From: Paenibacillaceae bacterium
GTDB taxonomy: Bacteria; Bacillota; Bacilli; Paenibacillales; NBRC-103111
Assembly (NCBI GenBank): GCA_020697475.1
Contig: JAJFMO010000301.1
Coordinates: 1 to 5,358 of the forward strand
Length of the DNA: 5,358 nucleotides
Reading direction: 5' to 3'
Positions within the stretch are counted from its first letter, which is position 1; the number at the start of each line of letters is the position of its first letter. Shown piece after piece: positions 1 to 5,261 of the stretch. The notes under the pieces are model-generated. The model was not told the DNA's origin, made no database searches, and saw only the letters and a program-made list of their open reading frames with translations. The translations under genes and the position numbers were made by a program.

Positions 1-329
1 ATGAAATCGACCTCGGGAAGACGCTCCATCCAATAATCGGTGTCGTACGACACTTCCGGACCGCCCAGCACAATGCGGGTTTGCGGCATGACTTTGCGCA
101 GTACGCGGATGACCTGGATCGTCTCTTCGATGTTCCAGATATAACAGGAAAACCCGAGAATGTCGGGCTTTCGCTGGTAAAGGTCGGAGACGATGTTCAT
201 CACCGGATCTTTATTCGTAAATTCGGCCATTTGTATAGGAAAATCCGGCTCGCAGAACGCCTTCAAATACCGCAAAGCGAGCGATGTATGAATAAATTTG
301 GAGTTTAATGCGGCAATGACAATGTTCAC
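1..329 (-). CDS. B12-binding domain radical SAM protein, N-terminal part (partial)
   Basis: The reverse strand reads openly from a GTG at 329 to the window edge, giving 109 codons of the N-terminus. It begins VNIVIAALNSKFIHTSLALR, which matches the opening of Bacillota B12-binding radical SAM proteins (COG1032; these often end in a DUF4080 domain). The later stretch DILGFSCYIWN and RIVLGGPEVSYD fit the Rossmann-like cobalamin-binding fold of that family. The radical SAM CxxxCxxC cluster and the C-terminal part lie outside the window and cannot be checked. The start overlaps the stop of the preceding gene in a GTGA, with GAGG about 10 bases upstream, which indicates translational coupling. Members are predicted Fe-S/SAM/cobalamin enzymes, mostly of unknown substrate. 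The family call is from remembered sequence resemblance; the exact reaction is unknown. Confidence 0.85.
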   Translation of the reverse strand, partial: MNIVIAALNSKFIHTSLALRYLKAFCEPDFPIQMAEFTNKDPVMNIVSDLYQRKPDILGFSCYIWNIEETIQVIRVLRKVMPQTRIVLGGPEVSYDTDYWMERLPEVDF

Positions 330-664
330 GCTTCGACAACCTCTTCATTCGTATAAGTAGGATACTGAGCGACAGCGGCGATCAGCGGCGCCAACTCTTC
401 GTCGTCATGCGGCAGGCTTAGTCCGGAAAGCGCAAATAATGGCTCCACCGGAGCTTTCAGGGCCGAGCGGGCTTGCGCCTGCGCCGGTTGCACCAAGCTT
501 GCCGACGCGGGCAGGCCGATCCAGGTCTCGGCGTAAGTTAACATTTGCCTTTTCACCTGTTCCTTCTCCTGTACCAACTCTTTGACATCTCCTGTGGAGA
601 GCCGAATCAATCGGCGAATTCGCGTAAGCTCTTCCATCCAACGGGCTAACCGGTAGAGGATCAT
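326..664 (-). CDS. Hypothetical 112-aa protein, coupled to the B12 radical SAM gene
   Basis: I do not recognise this protein. The start at 664 is chosen because AAAGGAG lies 8 bases upstream; the open frame continues back to 817 but the earlier start codons lack a ribosome binding site. The product opens MILYRLARWMEELTRIRRLI, then has a charged, probably helical stretch (about residues 23-45, DVKELVQEKEQVKRQ) that could form a coiled coil, an Ala/Pro/Gln-rich middle (about 52-75), and an acidic C-terminus. No signal peptide, membrane span or catalytic motif is evident. The 4-base GTGA overlap with the radical SAM gene suggests the two are made together and act together, perhaps with this protein as a small accessory; that is inference from position only. 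Confidence 0.75.
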   Translation of the reverse strand: MILYRLARWMEELTRIRRLIRLSTGDVKELVQEKEQVKRQMLTYAETWIGLPASASLVQPAQAQARSALKAPVEPLFALSGLSLPHDDEELAPLIAAVAQYPTYTNEEVVEA

Positions 665-672
665 GGTCGATG

Positions 673-679
673 CTCCTTT
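673..679 (-). promoter_or_regulatory. Ribosome binding site fixing the 112-aa gene start
   Basis: On the minus strand AAAGGAG stands 8 bases before the ATG at 664. It decides that start over the in-frame ATG at 750 and the TTG/ATG codons near 817, none of which has a comparable site. Confidence 0.8.
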
Positions 680-767
680 CGTCCAGGGCGCGCTTGTCCA
701 GTCGGCTTTCGCTGCTGACGGCAAGCGTCCTGATTCACCTTCCTCGCCCATGATAACGTTCGATACT

Positions 768-802
768 GAATATAAGCTGAGAATAACCTTAGAATAAGCT
801 GA
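768..802. repeat. Three tandem 11-13 bp repeats upstream of the 112-aa gene
   Basis: On the plus strand three head-to-tail units follow one another without a gap: GAATATAAGCTGA (768-780), GAATAACCTTA (781-791) and GAATAAGCTGA (792-802). A period of about 11 bases puts each unit on the same DNA face, the usual geometry of sites for OmpR/PhoB-type response regulators. On the minus strand the unit nearest the gene contains TATATT (769-774), a possible -10 without a good -35. Together this suggests an activator-dependent promoter for the 112-aa/radical SAM pair. The repeats are seen; the regulatory role is inferred. Confidence 0.5.
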
Positions 803-842
803 AAAAAGAATGATCATCCTGTGAACTCCCCACTTCTACCGA

Positions 843-1958
843 TTATTCCCATTTAAACGTAAAAGATGCCACAACGAACGCCACGATGAGCCAGCCGCCG
901 AGAATTGTCGCTTCCGGCCACAGGGCGGTCAAGTCCGCCCCAACGTTCATTACCTGCCGCAAGGCGTTGGTCAGGTGGGTAATGGGGATCAGCTTAATGA
1001 GCGGTTGCAGAAATTCCGGCATGTTTTTGATCGGGAAGAACACCCCTCCCAGAAACAGCAACGGGAAGGAGATGAACCCGGCGATCGGTCCCGCGCTCTC
1101 CGGTGTCTTCGCCAAGCCGGCGATGATGAAGCCGATAGCCATGAAGGCGAGCGTGCCGAGCACGACGAATAGCAGCAGCAAAGCCCAAGAGCCGTTCACC
1201 TGTGTTCCGAAAATAAGGCTGCCCACCAGCAGCACGATCACCGCTTGCAGCCCGTTCAACATCAGTCGGGCGGTGATCTGCGCGGCGATGAAGGTCGAAG
1301 CGGCCAGCGGCGTGCTTTGCATCCGGCGCAATATGCCGCGTTCGCGCCAAGAGGCGATCTGGCCGGCAACGCCGTTCAAGTTGTTGGACATGATCATCAT
1401 CGCCACGATGCCGGGGACGAGGAAGTCGATGTATTTGAGATTGAGCGATTGCACGCCCTGATTTTGCACGGTAACGACCGGAACGTAATGGGTCAGCTGC
1501 TTGCTGACACCGTCGACGATTTGGGCGACGACGGTCAAGCCGATTTGCGACAAGGCGGCGTTCGTCTCGTCGTAGTAGGCGACGACTTGGGCGGCGGTGC
1601 CGTTGGCGTTGGGCGTGGCGGCAGAGGTGACGGCCAACGCTTGGCCGTACCCTTGCGGGATGATGATGACGAGTTGTTGGTCGCCTTTTTTCAGGGAGTC
1701 AAGAGCTTTGTCTTCATTGTCAGCCGACTTCAGTTCGAGAGCCGTCTGTCCGGTAAATGCTTGCAGCAGCGCTTGCGACTCGGCCGAGTTATCCTGGTCG
1801 ATCACCTGGCCGCTCAAGGATATGGAGTTGCCATTGCTAAAAAAGGAGCCGAGCATGACCATGAAAAAAATCGGGAACATCAGCGACCAGAAGATCACTT
1901 GCCGGTTGCGGATAAACAGCTTCAGTTGGGCCAGTGTTAGTTGCCAGTAAGCGCTCAT
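843..1958 (-). CDS. ABC-2 type transporter permease
   Basis: This 371-aa membrane protein has the layout of the ABC2_membrane_3 family: an N-terminal membrane span (about residues 21-40), a large extracytoplasmic domain (about 41-175), and a C-terminal block of about five spans (near 177-197, 226-250, 257-281, 288-310 and 350-368). The segment RERGILRRMQSTPL (about 205-218), between spans two and three, is the typical coupling region that contacts the ATPase, and LGGVFFPIKNMP is a common ABC-2 pattern. The start overlaps the stop of the ATPase gene in an ATGA, with AAGGAG 12 bases upstream. A homodimer of such a half-permease with two ATPases would form an exporter. Relatives export drugs, lipids or peptides; the substrate cannot be read from this sequence. 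Confidence 0.93.
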   Translation of the reverse strand: MSAYWQLTLAQLKLFIRNRQVIFWSLMFPIFFMVMLGSFFSNGNSISLSGQVIDQDNSAESQALLQAFTGQTALELKSADNEDKALDSLKKGDQQLVIIIPQGYGQALAVTSAATPNANGTAAQVVAYYDETNAALSQIGLTVVAQIVDGVSKQLTHYVPVVTVQNQGVQSLNLKYIDFLVPGIVAMMIMSNNLNGVAGQIASWRERGILRRMQSTPLAASTFIAAQITARLMLNGLQAVIVLLVGSLIFGTQVNGSWALLLLFVVLGTLAFMAIGFIIAGLAKTPESAGPIAGFISFPLLFLGGVFFPIKNMPEFLQPLIKLIPITHLTNALRQVMNVGADLTALWPEATILGGWLIVAFVVASFTFKWE

Positions 1959-3016
1959 TCTTCTCGCAGGCTCCTTCCCGTCATGTGGATGAAGACGTCT
2001 TCCAGCGTCGCCGTGCGGGTTTGCAGGTCTGTAAGCGCCCAGTTGCGGGAGGCGGCTTGCTGGATCAAGTCGGTCAGCGTGTCTTGCAGCTGATCGGTGT
2101 ACAACACGTGGACGTCTTTGCGGCGATCGACGGATTTGACTCCGCGGATTTGCATGAGCTCGGCTTGGAGTTCGGCAGCAGCGGGTGACGCGCTGGTGGC
2201 TGCGGAGTCAGCTGAGCCGGCGGCGGCGCTTGTTGCGGAACCGAAGGATCCGCCTGATGTGGCTGCTCTGACAGCGCCGGCAGATTCGTGCGCCGCTTCA
2301 AGTTGAGGCAAGCGAAACTCCACCGCGCTGTCCGATTGCAGGCTGCGCACGAGGTTGGCCGGGGTGTCTAGAGCGATCACCTGGCCGCGATCCATCAAGC
2401 AAATCGTATCGCAGAGCACGTGTGCTTCGTCCATGTAGTGAGTCGAAAGCACGACGGTTTTGCCCCGCTCCTTCAGTCTCAACACAATATCCCAAAGCGT
2501 GCGCCGCGCCTGCGGATCAAGTCCGGTCGTCGGCTCATCGAGGAACACGACAAGCGGGTCGTTCACCAACGCGAGTGCGATGGCCAACCTTTGCTTTTGG
2601 CCTCCGGATAAGTTTTTGACGAGGCCGTGCATTTTTTCGCTCAAAATCATATCGTCCAACAACGGCTCAATCGGCACCGTGTGCGTATAAAAGCTCGCGT
2701 ACATGCGGGTGATTTCCTTCACCTTCATCAAGTCGAACAACGAGGTCGACTGAAGCTGGACGCCGATCACTTCCTTAACCTTGCCGAGCTCCTTCTGCGT
2801 GTCGAAGCCGGCCACCCGGGCATGTCCGCCATCCGGGCGACGGAGGCCTTCGATCATCTCCATCGTCGTCGTTTTGCCGGCCCCGTTAGGTCCGAGCAAC
2901 CCGAACACTTCCCCTTGGCGCACTTGAAAATTCACCCCGTTCACCGCCGTGAAGTCGCCATATCGTTTGATCAGCCCATCGGCTTCGATCACGATGTTCT
3001 CGTTAGGCATTGCCAT
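1955..3016 (-). CDS. ABC transporter ATP-binding protein with an Ala/Ser-rich insert
   Basis: The ATG at 3016 is preferred to the more upstream in-frame start at 3076 because AGGAGG lies 12 bases before it, giving 353 aa. Motifs in order: Walker A GPNGAGKTT (about 42-50), Q-loop in VQLQ (about 86-89), signature LSGGQ (136-140), Walker B LVVFLDE (155-161), and the H-loop histidine in STHYMDEA (His193). All catalytic residues are present. The C-terminal region resembles the DUF4162-type tail of DrrA-like exporters, ending LEDVFIHMTGRSL, but it is interrupted at about residues 241-283 by a low-complexity Ala/Ser/Gly stretch. The protein would power the permease encoded directly downstream. The family is certain, the substrate is not. 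Confidence 0.95.
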   Translation of the reverse strand: MAMPNENIVIEADGLIKRYGDFTAVNGVNFQVRQGEVFGLLGPNGAGKTTTMEMIEGLRRPDGGHARVAGFDTQKELGKVKEVIGVQLQSTSLFDLMKVKEITRMYASFYTHTVPIEPLLDDMILSEKMHGLVKNLSGGQKQRLAIALALVNDPLVVFLDEPTTGLDPQARRTLWDIVLRLKERGKTVVLSTHYMDEAHVLCDTICLMDRGQVIALDTPANLVRSLQSDSAVEFRLPQLEAAHESAGAVRAATSGGSFGSATSAAAGSADSAATSASPAAAELQAELMQIRGVKSVDRRKDVHVLYTDQLQDTLTDLIQQAASRNWALTDLQTRTATLEDVFIHMTGRSLREE

Positions 3017-3028
3017 CGCTGTTACGTT

Positions 3029-3034
3029 CCTCCT
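3029..3034 (-). promoter_or_regulatory. Ribosome binding site of the ABC ATPase gene
   Basis: AGGAGG on the minus strand stands 12 bases before the ATG at 3016, slightly long but the only strong site. It rules out the upstream in-frame start at 3076, which would lie before the predicted promoter. Confidence 0.75.
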
Positions 3035-3058
3035 ATCTATAGATACCATATAATACCA
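3034..3058 (-). promoter_or_regulatory. Extended -10 promoter with palindromic operator candidate for the ABC operon
   Basis: On the minus strand TGGTATTAT (3058-3050) is an extended -10 element, with no convincing -35 at 16-18 bases. Its predicted start point near 3043 falls inside TATCTATAGATA (3034-3045), a perfect 12-bp palindrome that touches the ribosome binding site. A repressor bound there would block transcription start; such sites are common for GntR-, TetR- or MarR-type control of exporters. No regulator gene is present in the window. The motifs are seen, the operator role is inferred. Confidence 0.5.
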
Positions 3059-3070
3059 CATTTTAAACGG

Positions 3071-3099
3071 CGGCACCTCCGTCGGCGGACGGAGTGCCG
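3071..3099. other. GC-rich hairpin upstream of the ABC promoter
   Basis: Two arms, CGGCACCTCCGTC and GACGGAGTGCCG, pair with one bulged C around a GGCG loop. A 10-bp palindrome, GAGCCGGCTC, overlaps its end at 3099-3108. No T-run follows on either strand, so it is not a standard terminator. It lies just upstream of the promoter, where it could be a protein site or a relic; no role is shown. Confidence 0.45.
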
Positions 3100-3168
3100 A
3101 GCCGGCTCGAGGCGGGGCGGCGATGAAGTTGCTATGACGTGAAACGCTTCAGACACGAAAAGGTTGGC

Positions 3169-3394
3169 TGTAACGGACACCATTGCAGCTTAAACGATGA
3201 AATATGCTCAAGACAGATTGTAACGGACACCACAGCCGCTTAGAGCAATCAATCGTGCTTTATAGCGCCGCAAACTCGCTCTAAGCGTACGCTGTGTCCG
3301 TTACAGCAGCCAAATTCTAATTTGTGCTCGCTAAGCGGTCGTGGTGTCCGTTAGAGCGGCCAAATTCTATTTTGTGCAGTCAGTGGTCGGGGGT
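3169..3394. repeat. Convergent array of ~50-bp intergenic repeats sharing TGTCCGTTA
   Basis: TAACGGACAC occurs at 3171 and 3221 on the plus strand, and its complement GTGTCCGTTA at 3294 and 3344, so each pair is spaced exactly 50 bases. The right-hand pair forms true tandem units (3295-3344 and 3345-3394): 30 of their first 33 bases agree, including CCAAATTCTA and TTTGTGC. The inner copies of the two pairs also form a large inverted repeat: 3219-3246 against 3278-3305, with 12 bp then 10 bp perfectly paired around a 6-bp mismatch, and a 31-base spacer. No ORF with coding character covers the region. It resembles a dispersed, REP-like intergenic element; I recall similar sequences in Paenibacillus but cannot verify that here. 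Confidence 0.75.
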
Positions 3395-3525
3395 GAGGAG
3401 TAGGCTAATTTCGGATACTCCCGCTTCGTAAAGAGTAGGGGAACGTTTGGACTGGTCATTTTTCACAAAAAGGGAGTTTTCAACTTAATTGGTGAGATTT
3501 GAGGAGTGAACTAGCAAATCCGTTA

Positions 3526-3534
3526 TGTTAAAAT
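3526..3534 (+). promoter_or_regulatory. Extended -10 promoter for the riboswitch and LysM-CAP gene
   Basis: TGTTAAAAT is an extended -10 (TGn plus TAAAAT). The -35 position holds only weak matches. The predicted start near 3541 would put the whole riboswitch in a leader of about 150 bases. The bases from 3395 to 3525 hold nothing else that I can identify. Confidence 0.5.
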
Positions 3535-3557
3535 AGGGCCCATTCTTAGGCAAATAA

Positions 3558-3676
3558 AAAAGGCCGAAGCTTAAGTCTAAAAGCGCGGGGGATCCATCCA
3601 TCGGGGTGAAGCCACTTTACATGGCCGGGTGATTGCTCTTTGACCCGAATCCGTCAGCTAACCTCGCAGGCCGTAA
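3558..3676 (+). promoter_or_regulatory. ydaO/yuaA c-di-AMP riboswitch
   Basis: The leader carries the conserved pieces of the ydaO/yuaA aptamer in order: GAAGCTTAA near the 5' end, GCGGGGGATCC, CGGGGTGAAGCC, and the highly conserved block GACCCGAATCCGTCAGCTAA followed by CCTCGC. GGCC at 3562-3565 can pair with GGCC at 3669-3672 to close the structure. In this family, binding of cyclic di-AMP lowers expression of downstream genes, which are often cell-wall hydrolases, LysM proteins or transporters; the neighbour here fits. Between the aptamer and the ATG there is no strong terminator hairpin, only the Shine-Dalgarno and a T-run, so control may be translational. The exact edges are approximate. 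Confidence 0.9.
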
Positions 3677-3694
3677 AAAGGAGAGGATTTTTTC

Positions 3695-4318
3695 ATGCGT
3701 TTCAAAAAAACGGTTTTGGCAAGCGTTCTTGCCATCGGCACTTTAGTCGGTTCCACAGCGGCGTCCGCCGCACCGTATACGGTGACCTATAACGATACGA
3801 TGTGGAGAATTTCCCAGAAGCTCGGCATTTCATTAACCGACTTGATCCAGGCGAACCCGCAGATCGCCGATCCGAATATCATTTGGCCTGGATTGACGCT
3901 GAACATTCCAAGTGCCGAAGTGTCTGCTCCGGATACAGAGACAAGTGCATCTACGTATGCGGATCAGGTCATTGCACTGGTGAACGAGCAACGCGCGGAA
4001 GCCGGACTTCAGCCGCTGACGGTCGATCAGCCGCTTGCGGACATGGCGCTGGACAAGGCGAAAGATATGTATAGCAACAGCTATTTCAGCCATACGTCTC
4101 CGACCTACGGATCTCCATTCGATATGATGGAAGATTACGGGATCCCATTTTCCTACGCCGGAGAAAACATCGCCATGGGGCAGCGGACTCCGCAGGAAGT
4201 GATGACTGCTTGGATGAACAGCGAGGGCCATCGTGAAAATATTCTAAACCCGAACTTTACGAAAATCGGCGTCGCTTACTACAATAATTACTGGGTTCAG
4301 GACTTTATCTCGAATTGA
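3695..4318 (+). CDS. Secreted LysM and CAP (SCP/YkwD-like) domain protein
   Basis: The ATG is 8 bases after GGAGAGG. The 207-aa product starts with a signal peptide (MRFKK, hydrophobic core, cleavage predicted after ASA at about residue 25). A single LysM domain follows at about 28-72 (YTVTYNDTMWRISQKLGIS to PGLTLNIP), which binds peptidoglycan glycan chains. After a short Ser/Thr-rich linker, the CAP domain spans about 87-206. It keeps the family cavity residues His133 (FSHTSP), Glu157 (AGENIAMG) and His179 (SEGHRENI). The protein should act at the cell wall or, in spore formers, possibly the spore surface; the biochemical activity of bacterial CAP domains is not settled. It stands alone under a c-di-AMP riboswitch, tying it to cell-wall homeostasis, and has its own terminator. 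Confidence 0.95.
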   Translation: MRFKKTVLASVLAIGTLVGSTAASAAPYTVTYNDTMWRISQKLGISLTDLIQANPQIADPNIIWPGLTLNIPSAEVSAPDTETSASTYADQVIALVNEQRAEAGLQPLTVDQPLADMALDKAKDMYSNSYFSHTSPTYGSPFDMMEDYGIPFSYAGENIAMGQRTPQEVMTAWMNSEGHRENILNPNFTKIGVAYYNNYWVQDFISN

Positions 4319-4370
4319 TATAAAAATAAAGTTCCGCTTTTGTCGACAAAAGCGGAACTTTATTTTTATA
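4319..4370. terminator. Perfect 52-bp palindromic bidirectional terminator
   Basis: Two 26-base arms are exact reverse complements, centred on GTCGAC, with AAAGTTCCGCTTTTG as the GC-bearing stem core. Each side ends in an A/T tract (ATAAAAATAAA and TTTATTTTTAT), so both strands give a stem followed by T-rich RNA. It begins directly after the stop of the LysM-CAP gene and ends 5 bases from a minus-strand stop codon at 4376, as expected between convergent genes. Confidence 0.95.
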
Positions 4371-4375
4371 GCAAC

Positions 4376-4483
4376 TTAAGGCATATTTTTAACTTTGGGC
4401 ACTCCAGACGCGGTCTGAAGTTGCATACAGCCGACATTCAAGCCAGATACGTCGGGACCGGCGATGATCGCGGCTCCCGTAGA
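4376..4483 (-). pseudogene. Possible C-terminal remnant of a lost minus-strand gene
   Basis: The minus strand reads 35 codons from 4483 to a TAA at 4376, including AAIIAGPDVSGLNVGCMQLQ and ending KVKNMP. It has no start codon before an internal Met; a TGA at 4486-4484 interrupts it, beyond which the same frame stays open to about 4858. The composition looks protein-like, and the stop lies 5 bases from the bidirectional terminator, exactly where a convergent gene would end. I cannot name the family. The suggestion that an original gene was truncated, perhaps when the neighbouring toxin-antitoxin module arrived, is inference. It may also be chance coding. Confidence 0.3.
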
Positions 4484-4535
4484 TCACCTGACGCTTGACT
4501 TGGCCTCTTCTGTCTTTGATCCAAGCTCATTGTAG

Positions 4536-4541
4536 TATAAT
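4536..4541 (+). promoter_or_regulatory. -10 element of the toxin-antitoxin operon
   Basis: A consensus TATAAT lies 48 bases before the antitoxin ATG, but the -35 is weak (TTTGAT at a 15-base spacing). The small inverted repeat TAATGTGATTA (4538-4548) overlaps it; type II antitoxins usually repress their own promoter through such sites, so this is a weak operator candidate. Confidence 0.5.
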
Positions 4542-4588
4542 GTGATTAACGTGTTGGAGAATTCAAAAGACAAGGCGGTGAACCATTG

Positions 4589-4867
4589 ATGAGTGTGAAC
4601 CGGGAAGAATTGAAAAGATTGATCGACAAAATCCCCGAACAAGATGCACTTGAAGTGTACGATTTTATAGGGTATTTGAATATGAAACGGGAAAGATCCG
4701 ATTCGGAGCAATTGGATGTCGCAATGCTCGCAAAGGATTCTGATCTCATTCGACAAGTTGAGCGTAGCCAAGAAGATCGTAAGCATGGGCGTATTTACGC
4801 CAAAGAAACTGGAATCGACTATTTGCGTTCTAAGATCACGGAATTTGAGCATGAACAAAACATATAG
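4589..4867 (+). CDS. Antitoxin of a type II RelE/ParE toxin-antitoxin pair
   Basis: The product is 92 aa from the ATG at 4589, with AAGGCGGTG ending 8 bases upstream; the TTG at 4586 is also in frame but less well placed. The N-terminal half (NREELKRLIDKIPEQDALEV) is helical and charged, resembling small antitoxins next to RelE/ParE toxins that contain a 'KIPEEDALEVYDFI-like' segment. The C-terminal part (GRIYAKETGIDYLRSKITEF) is the kind of extended tail that wraps the toxin. The toxin start lies inside the end of this gene, a 17-base overlap that favours translational coupling. The AT-richer codons than in the exporter genes hint at horizontal transfer. The pairing is mostly inferred from context and resemblance. 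Confidence 0.8.
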   Translation: MSVNREELKRLIDKIPEQDALEVYDFIGYLNMKRERSDSEQLDVAMLAKDSDLIRQVERSQEDRKHGRIYAKETGIDYLRSKITEFEHEQNI

Positions 4868-5261
4868 CGTTTATTGGACGCAAACGGCTTTGGATGAACT
4901 TAGCGGCATTTTGGCCTATCCTCCATATGTGAAGGAAAGAATATATCTCGATTCGTTTGCTCGACTAATATACACACCAACACTCACCGCCAAACAAATT
5001 GATAAAGGCAAATTGAAGGATCTTTGGGCAAGGCTTGGGCTGTACCAAAATATTCTTGTGTTTATTGGAATAGATAGAGGACTTAGCACTGAAAAGAGTT
5101 TACCGGTGTTCAAGGGAGATCTGAGCTTCAGCTTGGGTCTCCCTTTTTTTGCAGTTTATCGAATGGTAACCGGTACTATGTTCGAGTTGCCGAAGACGGG
5201 TCCTTCGTCGTCCGATCCGTTTGCCGGTCGAAAGTCGGGATGCGCCGCATCGGAACCGTAA
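4851..5261 (+). CDS. RelE/ParE-family toxin, probably frameshifted near its C-terminus
   Basis: From the ATG at 4851 the frame gives 136 aa. Residues 1-75 (MNKTYSVYWTQTALDELSGI to LWARLGLYQNILVFIGID) fit a RelE/ParE toxin: an early beta strand, an ALDEL helix, then KLKDLWARLGLYQNI, the core strand region. Toxins of this type are mostly ribosome-dependent mRNA nucleases or gyrase poisons; which one cannot be told. Family length is about 85-105 aa, but this frame runs through the operon's terminator (5112-5150) and 106 bases into the opposing gene, and residues 88-136 look non-coding. Skipping the A at 5076 gives EDLALKRVYRCSREI and a TGA at 5122-5124, a 90-aa protein with a plausible basic C-terminus. 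The gene is therefore probably inactive or carries a base error. Confidence 0.7.
   Translation: MNKTYSVYWTQTALDELSGILAYPPYVKERIYLDSFARLIYTPTLTAKQIDKGKLKDLWARLGLYQNILVFIGIDRGLSTEKSLPVFKGDLSFSLGLPFFAVYRMVTGTMFELPKTGPSSSDPFAGRKSGCAASEP
5112..5150 (+). terminator. Rho-independent terminator of the toxin-antitoxin operon
   Basis: AAGGGAGATCTGAGC pairs with GCTTGGGTCTCCCTT (with a few G-T pairs) around a TTCA loop, and seven T residues follow on the plus strand. It lies within the long open frame of the toxin, which is one reason to doubt that frame. On the minus strand the hairpin is followed by only TTG, so it would be a weak stop for the opposing gene. Confidence 0.85.

Noticed and set aside
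665..817. Upstream in-frame extension of the 112-aa gene to 817
   Set aside because: The strong ribosome binding site is just before 664, and the extension has no such site and would cross the candidate promoter.
800..822. Terminator after the permease gene (AGGATGATCATTCT then T-run on the minus strand)
   Set aside because: The stem is a short palindrome needing an impossible 2-base loop and is AT-rich, so termination would be weak at best.
886..1461. Plus-strand open frame of 191 codons opposite the permease
   Set aside because: It mirrors the codons of the ABC permease, with no plausible start signal or recognisable domain.
1245..1940. Long plus-strand open frame opposite the ABC permease (231 codons)
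   Set aside because: It is an antisense shadow of a clear membrane protein gene; its translation is rich in repetitive Gly/Asp/Val/Arg, with no domain and no ribosome binding site.
3017..3076. Upstream start for the ABC ATPase at 3076
   Set aside because: It would begin before the likely promoter and lacks a Shine-Dalgarno; the ATG at 3016 has AGGAGG.
3169..3394. Reading the 50-base repeats as a CRISPR array
   Set aside because: Only two copies lie on each strand, in opposite orientation, the downstream units are similar throughout rather than separated by unique spacers, and no cas gene is visible.
4484..4858. Minus-strand open frame opposite the antitoxin
   Set aside because: It overlaps the well-supported antitoxin gene, and its translation resembles no known domain; only its last part could relate to the remnant at 4376-4483.
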